A DNA stretch of 64,000 bases from Blastococcus colisei (GTDB lineage Bacteria; Actinomycetota; Actinomycetes; Mycobacteriales; Geodermatophilaceae). Positions 36,665 through 47,322 of the stretch are shown here, piece by piece; position 1 is the first letter of the stretch; every line of letters starts with the position of its first letter. The DNA lies in NCBI RefSeq assembly GCF_006717095.1, contig NZ_VFQE01000001.1, positions 1,860,001 to 1,924,000 of the forward strand, read 5' to 3'. The notes under the pieces were generated by a model, which worked only from the letters and a program-made list of their open reading frames with translations, was not told the origin of the DNA and did not search any database. Position numbers and translations under genes: made by a program.

Positions 36665-38305
36665 GTGAGCGAACGACGGACCGCGTCCGCACGACGGACG
36701 ATGTCTCGAACCATCGCCCTGACCAGCAGCGGAGTTCTGCTGGCCTTGGCGCTGCCCGCCACAGCGGCCACCGCCGCGCCGGGCAACGCCTGCGACAACC
36801 GGAGCAACAACACCTACGAGAAGCTGCTGCAGTGCGTGACGCTCGAGGGCGTCCGCGAGCACATGGAGGCGTTCCAGAAGATCGCCGACAACAGCAACGA
36901 CCCGGTGTACCCGAACTCGCGGGCCGCCGGCACCGAGGGCTACGCCGAGAGCGTCGAGTACGTCGCCGGTCTGCTGAGGGACGCCGGGTACGAGGTCACG
37001 CTCGACCCGGTGCCCATCACCTTCTTCCACCCCTCGGAGCTCACACAGCTCACACCGACGGAGGCCGAGCACCCCAATGCGATCGCGACCGGCTCCGGCT
37101 TCGGCACGGTCGAGGGTCCGGTCATCCCCGTGGACGTGAACCTGACAGGGGACCGCGCCAACAGCAGCGCCTGTGAGGCGAGCGACTTCGCCGGCCTCGA
37201 CTTCAGCGGATCCAGCGACATCGCGCTCGTCCAGCGCGGCACCTGCAGCTTCCAGGTCAAGGCCGAGAACGCCGAGGCCAGCGGGGCCGAGGCGGTCGTG
37301 ATCATGAACCAGGGCGACGCGGCCGGGCCAGGTGACCGATTCGGCGTCGTCAACCCGACGCTCGGCGCCTACCAGGCGGCGGGGCCGGTCGTCGGCACGA
37401 GCTTCGACGCGGGCCAGGCGCTGGCCCAGGCCGGCTCCACCGCACTCATCGAGGTGCTCGAGCCGGAGGCACGCACCGACTACAACGTGATCGCCGAGCT
37501 ACCGGGCGAGAACACGGACAACGTCGTGATGGCGGGGGCCCACCTCGACAGCGTGACCGCCGGTCCGGGCATCAACGACAACGGCTCGGGTTCGGCCGCA
37601 CTGCTGGAGACGGCCCTGCTGATGGCGAAGTCCCACACGCCCAACACGCTGCGATTCGCCTGGTGGGCGGCCGAGGAGGAGGGTCTGGTCGGCTCGACCG
37701 CCTACGTCAACGGCCTGTCGCCCGCGGAACTCGAGCGCATCGCCCTGTACATGAACTACGACATGGTGGGCTCGCCGAACTACTTCCTCGGGGTGTACGA
37801 CGCCGACGAGTCCACCTTCCCGGCCACGGTCGTCGTGCCGGAGGGTTCCGAGGCGATCGAGGACGTCTACGAGTCCTACTACACCAAGGTCGGCCGGCCC
37901 TATGACGACAGCGAGTTCTCCGGGCGCAGCGACTACCAGGCGTTCATCGAGAACGGCATCCCGTCCGGCGGGCTCTTCACCGGTGCCGAGGTGCGCAAGA
38001 CCGAGGAGCAGCGGGAGATCTGGGGCGGCACGACCGGTGAGCAGTTCGACCCGTGCTACCACGAGGACTGCGACACCATCGAGAACTACGACCCGGAGGC
38101 TCTGGAGGTCAACAGCGACCTGATCGCCTTCGCCATGCTGCACTTCGGTTACTCGACCGAGGCGGTGAACAGCGTTCCGGGCGAGAAGGTGCCCGGCAGG
38201 GCCTTCGACCTGCCGGCACCGGCCGGTCCGGAGGGCACCTTCGCCGGGGGCGGCGGTGGCCTCGCGCACGGACACGACCACGACCACGAAGGCGACGACG
38301 CCTGA
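36665..38305 (+). CDS. Exported M28 family zinc aminopeptidase with PA domain
   Basis: A 546-residue secreted metallopeptidase. A signal peptide (residues about 1-38, Arg-rich start, hydrophobic core, TAA-APG cleavage region) is followed by the catalytic domain interrupted by a protease-associated domain (about 130-265). Two-zinc ligands are His293 (GAHLDS), Asp305 (INDNGSG), Glu338 with catalytic Glu337 (AAEEEG), Asp366 (NYDMVG) and His466 (CYHEDC). It resembles Streptomyces-type aminopeptidases. The C-terminus ends in a His/Asp-rich tail (HGHDHDHEGDD) that could bind metal. GTG start with GAAGGGA upstream. Confidence 0.93.
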   Translation: MSERRTASARRTMSRTIALTSSGVLLALALPATAATAAPGNACDNRSNNTYEKLLQCVTLEGVREHMEAFQKIADNSNDPVYPNSRAAGTEGYAESVEYVAGLLRDAGYEVTLDPVPITFFHPSELTQLTPTEAEHPNAIATGSGFGTVEGPVIPVDVNLTGDRANSSACEASDFAGLDFSGSSDIALVQRGTCSFQVKAENAEASGAEAVVIMNQGDAAGPGDRFGVVNPTLGAYQAAGPVVGTSFDAGQALAQAGSTALIEVLEPEARTDYNVIAELPGENTDNVVMAGAHLDSVTAGPGINDNGSGSAALLETALLMAKSHTPNTLRFAWWAAEEEGLVGSTAYVNGLSPAELERIALYMNYDMVGSPNYFLGVYDADESTFPATVVVPEGSEAIEDVYESYYTKVGRPYDDSEFSGRSDYQAFIENGIPSGGLFTGAEVRKTEEQREIWGGTTGEQFDPCYHEDCDTIENYDPEALEVNSDLIAFAMLHFGYSTEAVNSVPGEKVPGRAFDLPAPAGPEGTFAGGGGGLAHGHDHDHEGDDA

Positions 38306-38323
38306 CGGTCTGACCACAACGGC

Positions 38324-38354
38324 GGCGGGGTCGGTCTAGCGGACCGGCCCCGTC
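38324..38354. terminator. Terminator hairpin between M28 peptidase and MBL hydrolase
   Basis: GGGGTCGGTC (38327-38336) pairs with GACCGGCCCC (38342-38351) with one G-T wobble and a 5-nt loop; up to three further outer pairs extend the stem. It sits between convergent genes and probably serves both. Confidence 0.65.
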
Positions 38355-38369
38355 GTCGCGCGTCCGAGG

Positions 38370-39056
38370 TCACCAGCCGCGGGCGCGCCACTCCCCGAGG
38401 TGCGGACGCTCCGCGCCGATCGTCGTGTCCTTGCCGTGCCCGGGGTAGACCCAGGCGTCGTCCGGGAGCGTGCCGAACAACCGCTCCTCGACGTCGTCGA
38501 CCAGGCTGGTGAACCGCGCCGGGTCCTGCTGCGTGTTGCCCACGCCGCCGGGGAAGAGGCTGTCGCCGGTGAACACGTGCACGCCGGCGTCCCCGGGGCC
38601 GCGCCACACCAGCGCGATGCTGCCGGGTGTGTGGCCGCGCAGGTGCACGACCTCCAGCACCTGGTCGCCCACCTCCACGGTGTCCCCGTGCTCGACGGTC
38701 CGCTGCGCGGGCACGGGGAGATCCGCCGCGTCCTCGGTGCCGGCGACGGTGACGGCGCCGGTCGCCGCCACCACCTCGGGCAGTGCGCGGTGGTGGTCCC
38801 AGTGCCCGTGCGTCGTGACGACGGTGCGCACGCCGCCGTTCCCGATCAGGCCGAGCAACGCCTCCGGTTCCGCGGCCGCGTCGATGAGCAGTCCCTCGCC
38901 GGTGCCCGTGCAACGCAGCAGGTAGGCGTTGTTCGCCATCTCGCTGACCGCCAGCTTGCTGATGGTCAGGCCGGGCAGTTTCCGCACGTCGGCGGGGCCG
39001 CCCACCTCGACGTCGCCGGTGTAGGGGCGGTTTCCTGCCGGGGGAGAGGTGGTCAT
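38370..39056 (-). CDS. MBL-fold metallo-hydrolase (glyoxalase II-like)
   Basis: A 228-residue metallo-beta-lactamase-fold enzyme: THGHWDHHRAL (HxHxDH metal motif), HLRGHTPGSIAL, FTGDSLF and PGHGKDT. The family includes glyoxalase II and other thioester hydrolases. From memory, a protein of this type is commonly next to uvrA in actinobacteria. Substrate unknown. Confidence 0.9.
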   Translation of the reverse strand: MTTSPPAGNRPYTGDVEVGGPADVRKLPGLTISKLAVSEMANNAYLLRCTGTGEGLLIDAAAEPEALLGLIGNGGVRTVVTTHGHWDHHRALPEVVAATGAVTVAGTEDAADLPVPAQRTVEHGDTVEVGDQVLEVVHLRGHTPGSIALVWRGPGDAGVHVFTGDSLFPGGVGNTQQDPARFTSLVDDVEERLFGTLPDDAWVYPGHGKDTTIGAERPHLGEWRARGW

Positions 39057-39103
39057 CCGGAACTCCGATCGAAAGTGTCAGCGGCCGCCGTTACGGTCCT
39101 GGC

Positions 39104-40543
39104 ATGGACGCTAGCGGAGCTCTCGACAGTGACCGACCCGCTGCCGGGAACGCATCTCGCACCGTCGGGCTGCCGGCCATCGAGATCGCGACGCTGGTGC
39201 GCTCCGGCGAGGTGACGGCGGTCGACGTCGTCCGTGCCCATCTCGATCACATCGACGCCGTCGACGCCCGCGTCGGCGCCTTCCGCGCCGTGCGACGCGA
39301 GGCCGCGCTCGCCGAGGCGCATGCCGTCGACACGGCGCTCACCCGCTTCGCGATGCCGCTGGCCGGCGTCCCGATCGCGGTCAAGGACAACGTCGCCGTC
39401 GCGGGTGAGGTCTGCACCGACGGCTCCTCGGCGCGCGACTCGGGGCCACCGGAGACCCGCGACCACCCGGTCGTGGCCCGGTTGCGCAAGGCCGGTGCGA
39501 TCGTCGTCGGCATCACCCGCGCCCCTGAGCTCTGCCTCTACGCGGCGACCGACGGGCCGGGCGCGGTGAGCCGGAACCCCTGGGACACCGCCCGGTCGCC
39601 GGCCGGCAGTTCGGGCGGGAGCGCGGCGGCCGTGGCGTCCGGCTCCGTGCCGCTGGCGCACGGGAACGACGGCATGGGGTCTCTCCGGCTCCCGGCCGCG
39701 GCCTGCGGACTCGTCACGCTGAAGCCGGGCACGGGGGTGGTCCCCGCCGAGATCGGGGCCGACAGCTGGTCGGGCATGGCCGTGAACGGGGCGCTCGCCA
39801 CCACGGTGGCCGACCTGGCGGTCGCGCACGGGGTCATGGCGGGGGAGGAGCCGGCATCGCCCGGCGATCCGGGACGTCCGCTGCGCATCGCGCTCTCCAC
39901 CCGATCGCCCGTCCCCGGCGTCCGCGCTGACGCCGCCACGCGAGCCGCGGTCGACGTAGTGGTCGCCCTCCTCACCGCCGGGGGGCACACGGTGGTCCGC
40001 CGCGAACCGCCGATCACCCCCGGGGCCGCGGCCGGCGCGATGGCGCGCTGGATGGTCGGTGCCGAGGACGACGCGGAACACCTCGGCATCGACCGACGGG
40101 CCCTGGAGCCACGGAGCCGGACGCACGCCCGCATCGGCCGGATCGTCCGGCGGGCGGGCCTGATCCGCCCGCAGACGGCCGCGCGATTCCGGGAGCGCAT
40201 GGTGAGCTACTTCGACGATGTCGACCTGCTGCTCAGTCCGGTGACGACGGGCCCTCCGCTCGCGGCGCGGCCGTGGCACGAGCGCTCGTTCCTCGCCAAC
40301 ATCACGGCGAACGCCCGCTGGGCGCCGTGGACCGCGGCATGGAACCTGGCGGGGCTCCCGGCCACGGTGCTGCCGGCCGGCGTCCGGCCCGACGGTCTCC
40401 CGGTGGCGGTCCAGTTCGTCGGCCCCCCGGGCGCCGAGGGGCGACTACTCTGGCTGGCCGGAGAGCTGGAACGTCTGCAGCCGTGGCGGCGCTACGCACC
40501 CGTCTTCGACCCCACCGCGCCACCGGCCGAGGCACCTGCCTGA
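39104..40543 (+). CDS. Amidase signature family protein
   Basis: A 479-residue amidase-signature hydrolase with catalytic Lys in VAVKDNVAV, cis-Ser in [16 protein letters not shown] and the nucleophile-containing segment [16 protein letters not shown] (commonly GTDGGGSIR.PA, so Gly-Gly is Met-Gly here and Thr is Asn). Family members hydrolyse amides, including GatA; this one lacks GatB/C partners, so it is a general amidase. Divergent from the MBL gene with a 47-nt gap. Confidence 0.88.
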   Translation: MDASGALDSDRPAAGNASRTVGLPAIEIATLVRSGEVTAVDVVRAHLDHIDAVDARVGAFRAVRREAALAEAHAVDTALTRFAMPLAGVPIAVKDNVAVAGEVCTDGSSARDSGPPETRDHPVVARLRKAGAIVVGITRAPELCLYAATDGPGAVSRNPWDTARSPAGSSGGSAAAVASGSVPLAHGNDGMGSLRLPAAACGLVTLKPGTGVVPAEIGADSWSGMAVNGALATTVADLAVAHGVMAGEEPASPGDPGRPLRIALSTRSPVPGVRADAATRAAVDVVVALLTAGGHTVVRREPPITPGAAAGAMARWMVGAEDDAEHLGIDRRALEPRSRTHARIGRIVRRAGLIRPQTAARFRERMVSYFDDVDLLLSPVTTGPPLAARPWHERSFLANITANARWAPWTAAWNLAGLPATVLPAGVRPDGLPVAVQFVGPPGAEGRLLWLAGELERLQPWRRYAPVFDPTAPPAEAPA

Positions 40544-40748
40544 GGTCGGTACGCGGGGGCCGTGCAACCGGGTGCCCGTGACGCGGGTGACACGGGGACG
40601 CGCGGAGCCGGGGGAACAGTCACCGGGCGCAGCGCCTTGGCTCCATGGGGACACCGCCGTCGCGCCAGCCACGGCCGGCACCACCCTCGGCCGCGACCAC
40701 GGCCGTCCGCTCCACCGCATTCCAGCCACAGCGACCGACAGGGATCAC

Positions 40749-43640
<2,892 letters not shown>

Positions 43641-43645
43641 TCGGT

Positions 43646-43682
43646 CCGGTCGTCTGACCCGGGCCTCAGGTCAGGCGACCGG
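43646..43682. terminator. Strong terminator hairpin shared by uvrA and the RT-coupled gene
   Basis: CCGGTCGTCTGACC (43646-43659) and GGTCAGGCGACCGG (43669-43682) form a 14-bp stem with one G-T wobble and a 9-nt loop. It is 6 nt after the uvrA stop, and the right arm includes the stop codon (43671-43673) of the convergent gene. Confidence 0.65.
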
Positions 43683-44195
43683 CTGCGGCCGGTACGGGGG
43701 CCGTTGGTCGACGACGTCGACGAGCGTCGCGGCCCACGGTTCCGGCACCCGGCCGGCGCCCACGCCGGCGGCCACCGTCGCCAACGCCTGCGCCGCGGCG
43801 TCCGCCCCGGTGATCTGCCACCGGGCCCATCGCCGGATACGGCCGCGCGCCACGAGCTCCACCTCCCAGGTCTCCGACCGCGGCGTCCGGAGGTGGGCGA
43901 TCGCCTCGCCGACGAGCCGGACGGCGTGACCGACGGCCCACGGGGCGGTCCCCTGCCGCATCGGGGTGTCACGGAACTCCGCGAACGTCGCTTGCATCTC
44001 GACGTCGGCCGTGTCGGCAGGCAGACGCCAGTCGCCGGTGCCCCCGGCGACCGCCGGAGCGGGTAGCCGGGACAGTGCCGCGGTCAGCCGACGCCGGAGG
44101 GACTCCTCCTCCGGGCCCGGTCGCGGCGGTGGCGTGCCGGTCCCGCGCAGCTGCCGTGCGCGTACCGTCCAGCGGACACCGAATCCGTCGGTCAC
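43671..44195 (-). CDS. Unknown 174-residue protein translationally coupled to the reverse transcriptase
   Basis: The GTG at 44195 overlaps the RT stop by 4 nt (GTGA), so the two proteins are made together. The protein is soluble, basic and Arg/Pro-rich at the N-terminus, with a middle and C-terminal part that looks like mixed alpha/beta (VEMQATFAEFRDTP, WEVELVARGRIRRWARWQITGADAAAQALATVAAG). No family was recognised, and there is no transmembrane segment. Position suggests an accessory or effector component of the retron-like unit. The frame is open further upstream to 44366 inside the RT gene, but the coupled GTG is the sensible start. Confidence 0.7.
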   Translation of the reverse strand: MTDGFGVRWTVRARQLRGTGTPPPRPGPEEESLRRRLTAALSRLPAPAVAGGTGDWRLPADTADVEMQATFAEFRDTPMRQGTAPWAVGHAVRLVGEAIAHLRTPRSETWEVELVARGRIRRWARWQITGADAAAQALATVAAGVGAGRVPEPWAATLVDVVDQRPPYRPQPVA

Positions 44196-45613
44196 CGTTC
44201 TCCGCACCGCGCCCCTCCGTCGTCGTCCGGAGGGGGAAGCGTGCCATCGGACGGCCGGTCCGCGGGCGTCCGTCCACAGGCGCCCTCGTCCGGCCTGGAC
44301 CAGTCGATCAGCGCGGCCCGCGCGCGCAGTCGAGCGCCGAAGGCTGGGTCGATCGAGGACGCCCACGCCACCCGGCCGAGCACGTGGTCGCGGAAGGTCG
44401 CCGGATCGCGGTCCCGGACCTGGCTGGCCCAGCCGCGCGTCGCGCAGTTGTGCAGCAGCGCCCGCAGCGCATCCCGCTCCGTGCGCGGCAGGGTGGGACG
44501 GACGTTCACCACCGTCCCGAGCACGGACTGGCGGCCGGCCGACGACGTCGACCGGGTCTTCGAACGGTTCAGCCGGAAGCCCTCCTCGACGACGATCTCA
44601 CCGGCCAGCCGTTCGAACGGGCCCTGATCGATCCCCCGACCGCCACTGAAGGTCAGGTCGTCCACGTACCGGGTGTAGGCAGCCCCGAACGAGGCCGCCA
44701 GTCCGCCGAGGCGTCGGTCCAGCCGGAAGCACACGAGGTTGGCCAGCGCCGGCGAGGTGGGCGCTCCCTGGGGGAGATGCGGGCCCGCCAGCCGTCGGCC
44801 GAGCCGGTGGTGCCGGTCGACGTCGTCCGGCACGGGGACCCGCCGCCAGGTCGACCGCGGCACCACGGTGGTCACCAGGCCGGTGACCGCGAGCGCGACC
44901 GGCTCCGGGAGTCCGCCCACCGACCGCAGCAGTCCGTGCACCCGCTCCGCGGCGATGCTCGCGAAGAACGACTCCAGGTCCATCTGCAGCACCTGGGCGG
45001 CCCCGGTGTGCGGGGTCACCGCCGTCCGCACCGAGCGCCCGGGCACGCACCCGTGCGCCGCCCCGTGCACCCGCAGCGGCCCGATCACGTACCGCAGGAG
45101 CCGTCGCTGGATCTCCTTCAGGCGGGACTTGGGCGCCGCCAGCAGCCGGTCGCCGTCCGTCGTCCACCGGTAGTGCCGCAGCGGCTCGGCCACGGTGCGT
45201 TCCAGCCGGTGGGTGTCGGCGAACCAGGCCAGCTCGCCGGCGTCCACGTCGAGCAGGCGGGCCAGCGCCGTCAGGTCCGGCAACGCGGCCACGCCGTACG
45301 GGCGGTGGACGACGTCGGTCCGAGCCGGCTGCCAGCGGGTGATCCGGGGCTGCGGCACGACGGTCCACCCGCGCGCCCAGCCCGCAGTCGTCCGGACGAA
45401 TCCGGCGAGCTCCCGCGGCCGGTCCACCGGCGGGTCCCGGTAGGCATCGAGCACCTCACCGACCAACGTGCCCACCCATCGCGGAGCCCGGTCCCGGCCG
45501 AGGGCGACCGCCGTCCGACGGACCATCTCCGGCCGTCGCCACCGGCCCGCCAGCAGGGCGGTCGCGATGCCCGCTGCGGTTCCGGCGGCTCGTCGCTCGG
45601 AGGGCGCCGTCAC
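44192..45613 (-). CDS. Retron-like reverse transcriptase
   Basis: A 473-residue RT. The N-terminal about 150 residues are Arg/Ala-rich and not recognised. The RT core begins PKSRLKEIQRRLL (161-173), then GRSVRT..TPHTG (192-204), MDLESFFASI with catalytic Asp211-212 region (211-220), LPQGAPTSPALANL (280-293) and the YVDD active site (316-319) followed by LTFS. After the core, VLGTVVNVRPTLPRTERDALRALLHN (364-389) aligns with the VTGLVVN...R..LRA.LHN region of retron RTs. The retron NAxxH and VTG motifs are diverged (AVTPH; VLG). GTG start just after a hairpin array. Inserted between uvrA and uvrC on the opposite strand. Confidence 0.85.
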   Translation of the reverse strand: MTAPSERRAAGTAAGIATALLAGRWRRPEMVRRTAVALGRDRAPRWVGTLVGEVLDAYRDPPVDRPRELAGFVRTTAGWARGWTVVPQPRITRWQPARTDVVHRPYGVAALPDLTALARLLDVDAGELAWFADTHRLERTVAEPLRHYRWTTDGDRLLAAPKSRLKEIQRRLLRYVIGPLRVHGAAHGCVPGRSVRTAVTPHTGAAQVLQMDLESFFASIAAERVHGLLRSVGGLPEPVALAVTGLVTTVVPRSTWRRVPVPDDVDRHHRLGRRLAGPHLPQGAPTSPALANLVCFRLDRRLGGLAASFGAAYTRYVDDLTFSGGRGIDQGPFERLAGEIVVEEGFRLNRSKTRSTSSAGRQSVLGTVVNVRPTLPRTERDALRALLHNCATRGWASQVRDRDPATFRDHVLGRVAWASSIDPAFGARLRARAALIDWSRPDEGACGRTPADRPSDGTLPPPDDDGGARCGER

Positions 45614-45620
45614 GAGGGGA

Positions 45621-45780
45621 GTGCGCGCCGGGACGGGCAGCCGGCCCCTGAACGAGGCGCCATCAGGTGCGCGGAGCGCACGGCCTGGCGGTTGACGAGA
45701 TGTTCGGGAACAGTGCGATCCCCGGGGTTTCCCCGGGAGAACCGGTCCTCACCGGTCGTCCTGCCCGCCCCGTCGCGCAC
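45621..45780 (-). ncRNA. Candidate retron-type structured ncRNA (msr-msd-like)
   Basis: On the RT-sense strand, a 20-nt arm (45780-45761) pairs with a 20-nt arm (45640-45621) at 18 Watson-Crick positions plus one G-U, like retron a1/a2 repeats. Between them, in order: hairpin ACCGGT-GAGG-ACCGGT (45756-45741), hairpin CCCGGGG-AAA-CCCCGGG (45737-45721), a short TGTTC/GAACA palindrome (45712-45701), and a larger hairpin (45690-45658) with a 5-bp lower stem, 4x4 internal loop and GTGCGC-TCC-GCGCAC tip. The 3' arm ends 7 nt before the RT GTG. Layout fits msr (short stem-loops) then msd (larger hairpin) then RT. The msd-like hairpin is short for a retron. Confidence 0.55.
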
Positions 45781-45882
45781 CCGGCCACCGTAGGGGGTCC
45801 CCACCGCGGCCGGCAGCCGGCTTGACCGGGACCTCTCCTGGCGGTACTCCGAGTGGACACCGACGGCTGGGAGGAACGCGCG

Positions 45883-46809
45883 ATGACGACGAGGTCCGAG
45901 GACGGGAAGCTCCAGAGACCGGACGGATCCCGGGTGCACTACCGCCGCTGGCTCCCGGACGGCGACGTGCGGGGGACCGTCCATGTCGTGCACGGGGCCT
46001 CGGAGCACTCGGGCCGCTACAGCCGGCTGGCCGGGGCGCTCACCGCCCGGGGCCTGGCGGTCTACGCGATGGACCTGCGCGGGCACGGCCGGACGGCGGA
46101 GAGCACCGGCATCGGCCGATTCGGTGGTCCCGGGGTGGACGCCGTCCTGGGCGACATCGAGGCGCTGCACCTGGTGATGGACGACCGCCACCCGGAGGTG
46201 CCGCGGGTGCTGCTGGGGCATTCGATGGGCTCGGTCATCGCCCTGGCCGGTGCCGAGCGGAACGGCGCCGACCTCGCCGGGCTCGTGCTGTCGGGCCCCA
46301 TCGGCGTGGCGCCGCACCTGGCCGCCAGCGTCGACGCGCTGGAGGAGGCGGTCGCCGCCGGCGCCGGGGACCACGCCCTCGACGCGCTCGGCGCGTTCAA
46401 CGCGTCGTTCGAGCCGGCCCGGACCCGGTACGACTGGCTCTCCCGCGACCCGGCGGAGGTGGACGCCTACATCGCCGATCCGCTGTGCGGGGACGAGATG
46501 CCGCTGACCGCCGCCTACGCGGCCGGGGTCTTCGCGCTGGCCGTGCGTGCCGCCACACCCGACGCGGTGGCCGCGCTGCCCGCCGGGCTGCCGGTCCTGC
46601 TGCTGTCCGGGGAACTGGACCCCGTCGGTGGGGCCGACGCCGTCCAGGTGACCGCCCTCGCGCAGCTGTTCGCGGCGCGCGGGCTCGCCGTCGAGCAGCA
46701 CGTCTACCCGGAGGCCCGGCACGAGGTCTTCAACGAGATCAACCGCGACGAGGTGGTCGGCGACCTCCTGGCCTGGCTGGAGCAGCGGGTGCCCGCCCTC
46801 GGCGGCTGA
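45883..46809 (+). CDS. Alpha/beta hydrolase, monoacylglycerol lipase-like
   Basis: A 308-residue hydrolase: HGASEHSGRYSRLA (oxyanion region), MDLRGHGRT, nucleophile elbow GHSMGS, late Asp in SGELDPVGG and His in EARHEVFNE. It resembles lysophospholipase/monoacylglycerol lipases of actinobacteria. GGAGGA lies 10 nt before the ATG at 45883; a GTG at 45853 is in frame. Divergent from the retron-like unit. Confidence 0.88.
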   Translation: MTTRSEDGKLQRPDGSRVHYRRWLPDGDVRGTVHVVHGASEHSGRYSRLAGALTARGLAVYAMDLRGHGRTAESTGIGRFGGPGVDAVLGDIEALHLVMDDRHPEVPRVLLGHSMGSVIALAGAERNGADLAGLVLSGPIGVAPHLAASVDALEEAVAAGAGDHALDALGAFNASFEPARTRYDWLSRDPAEVDAYIADPLCGDEMPLTAAYAAGVFALAVRAATPDAVAALPAGLPVLLLSGELDPVGGADAVQVTALAQLFAARGLAVEQHVYPEARHEVFNEINRDEVVGDLLAWLEQRVPALGG

Positions 46810-46823
46810 TCACCCTGCACGGG

Positions 46824-46843
46824 GGCCGGCCCTTGAGCCGGCC
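46824..46843 (+). terminator. Small hairpin after the lipase-like gene
   Basis: GGCCGGC-CCTTGA-GCCGGCC (46824-46843), a 7-bp perfect stem with a 6-nt loop, starts 15 nt after the lipase-like stop codon and is a likely terminator. Confidence 0.5.
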
Positions 46844-46916
46844 GAGTCGGCCGCCTATGGTCGCTGTGACGGACGTCACCCCAGGTGGTCGACCGGTGGC
46901 CCCGAGGAGGCAGCGC

Positions 46917-47228
46917 ATGACCGCACTCACACCCGGTTGCGACCCGGACATGTCGATCACCGGGGCGCCCTACGGCGTGTCCGGGGGTGGTCCCCGTCTG
47001 CGGTCCGGGCTGGTCCTGCTCGCGGCGGTCGTGGTGTCCGTTCTCCTGGCCATCGGGAACTCCGTGCCCGGGCTGGTCGCCGTCCCGGCCGTCGTCGTCG
47101 GTGTGCTCTGCGCGCTGGCCCTGATCCGACGCGGAGCCCGGCTCGCACACCGCGCGGGCTCGGTCGTCGCGGCCTCCGTCGGCCGTGCGCTGTACCGCTC
47201 CCGGCCGGTACCGACCGCGACGCCCTGA
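46917..47228 (+). CDS. Small two-helix membrane protein
   Basis: A 103-residue hypothetical protein. After a soluble N-terminus of about 32 residues, two adjacent hydrophobic helices follow (SGLVLLAAVVVSVLLAIG and PGLVAVPAVVVGVLCALAL), then a basic, Arg-rich tail. CGAGGAGG precedes the ATG. Function unknown. Between the lipase-like gene and uvrC. Confidence 0.7.
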   Translation: MTALTPGCDPDMSITGAPYGVSGGGPRLRSGLVLLAAVVVSVLLAIGNSVPGLVAVPAVVVGVLCALALIRRGARLAHRAGSVVAASVGRALYRSRPVPTATP

Positions 47229-47293
47229 CCGACGGCGGGTCGCGCGCCCCGGCGCTGTGACGCGAGGGGCGGGCGGGTCCGGGGCTCGACGGC

Positions 47294-47316
47294 GTGTCGG
47301 TGCCGCGACCTAATGT
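47294..47316 (+). promoter_or_regulatory. RecA-NDp/PafBC-type promoter of uvrC
   Basis: GTGTCGGTG (47294-47302), exactly eight bases, then TAATGT (47311-47316). The actinobacterial DNA-damage promoter consensus is TTGTCRGTG-N8-TANNNT; only the first base differs. The uvrC ATG starts 7 nt after the -10, so the message is probably leaderless. This predicts LexA-independent, PafBC-dependent damage induction. Confidence 0.75.
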
Positions 47317-47322
47317 GGAGGC

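Noticed and set aside
46917-47228. Two-helix membrane protein as the retron effector (two-helix effectors are known for some retrons)
   Set aside because: It is on the opposite strand, beyond a lipase-like gene and a terminator-like hairpin, with its own ribosome binding site; the RT-coupled 174-residue protein is the better candidate.
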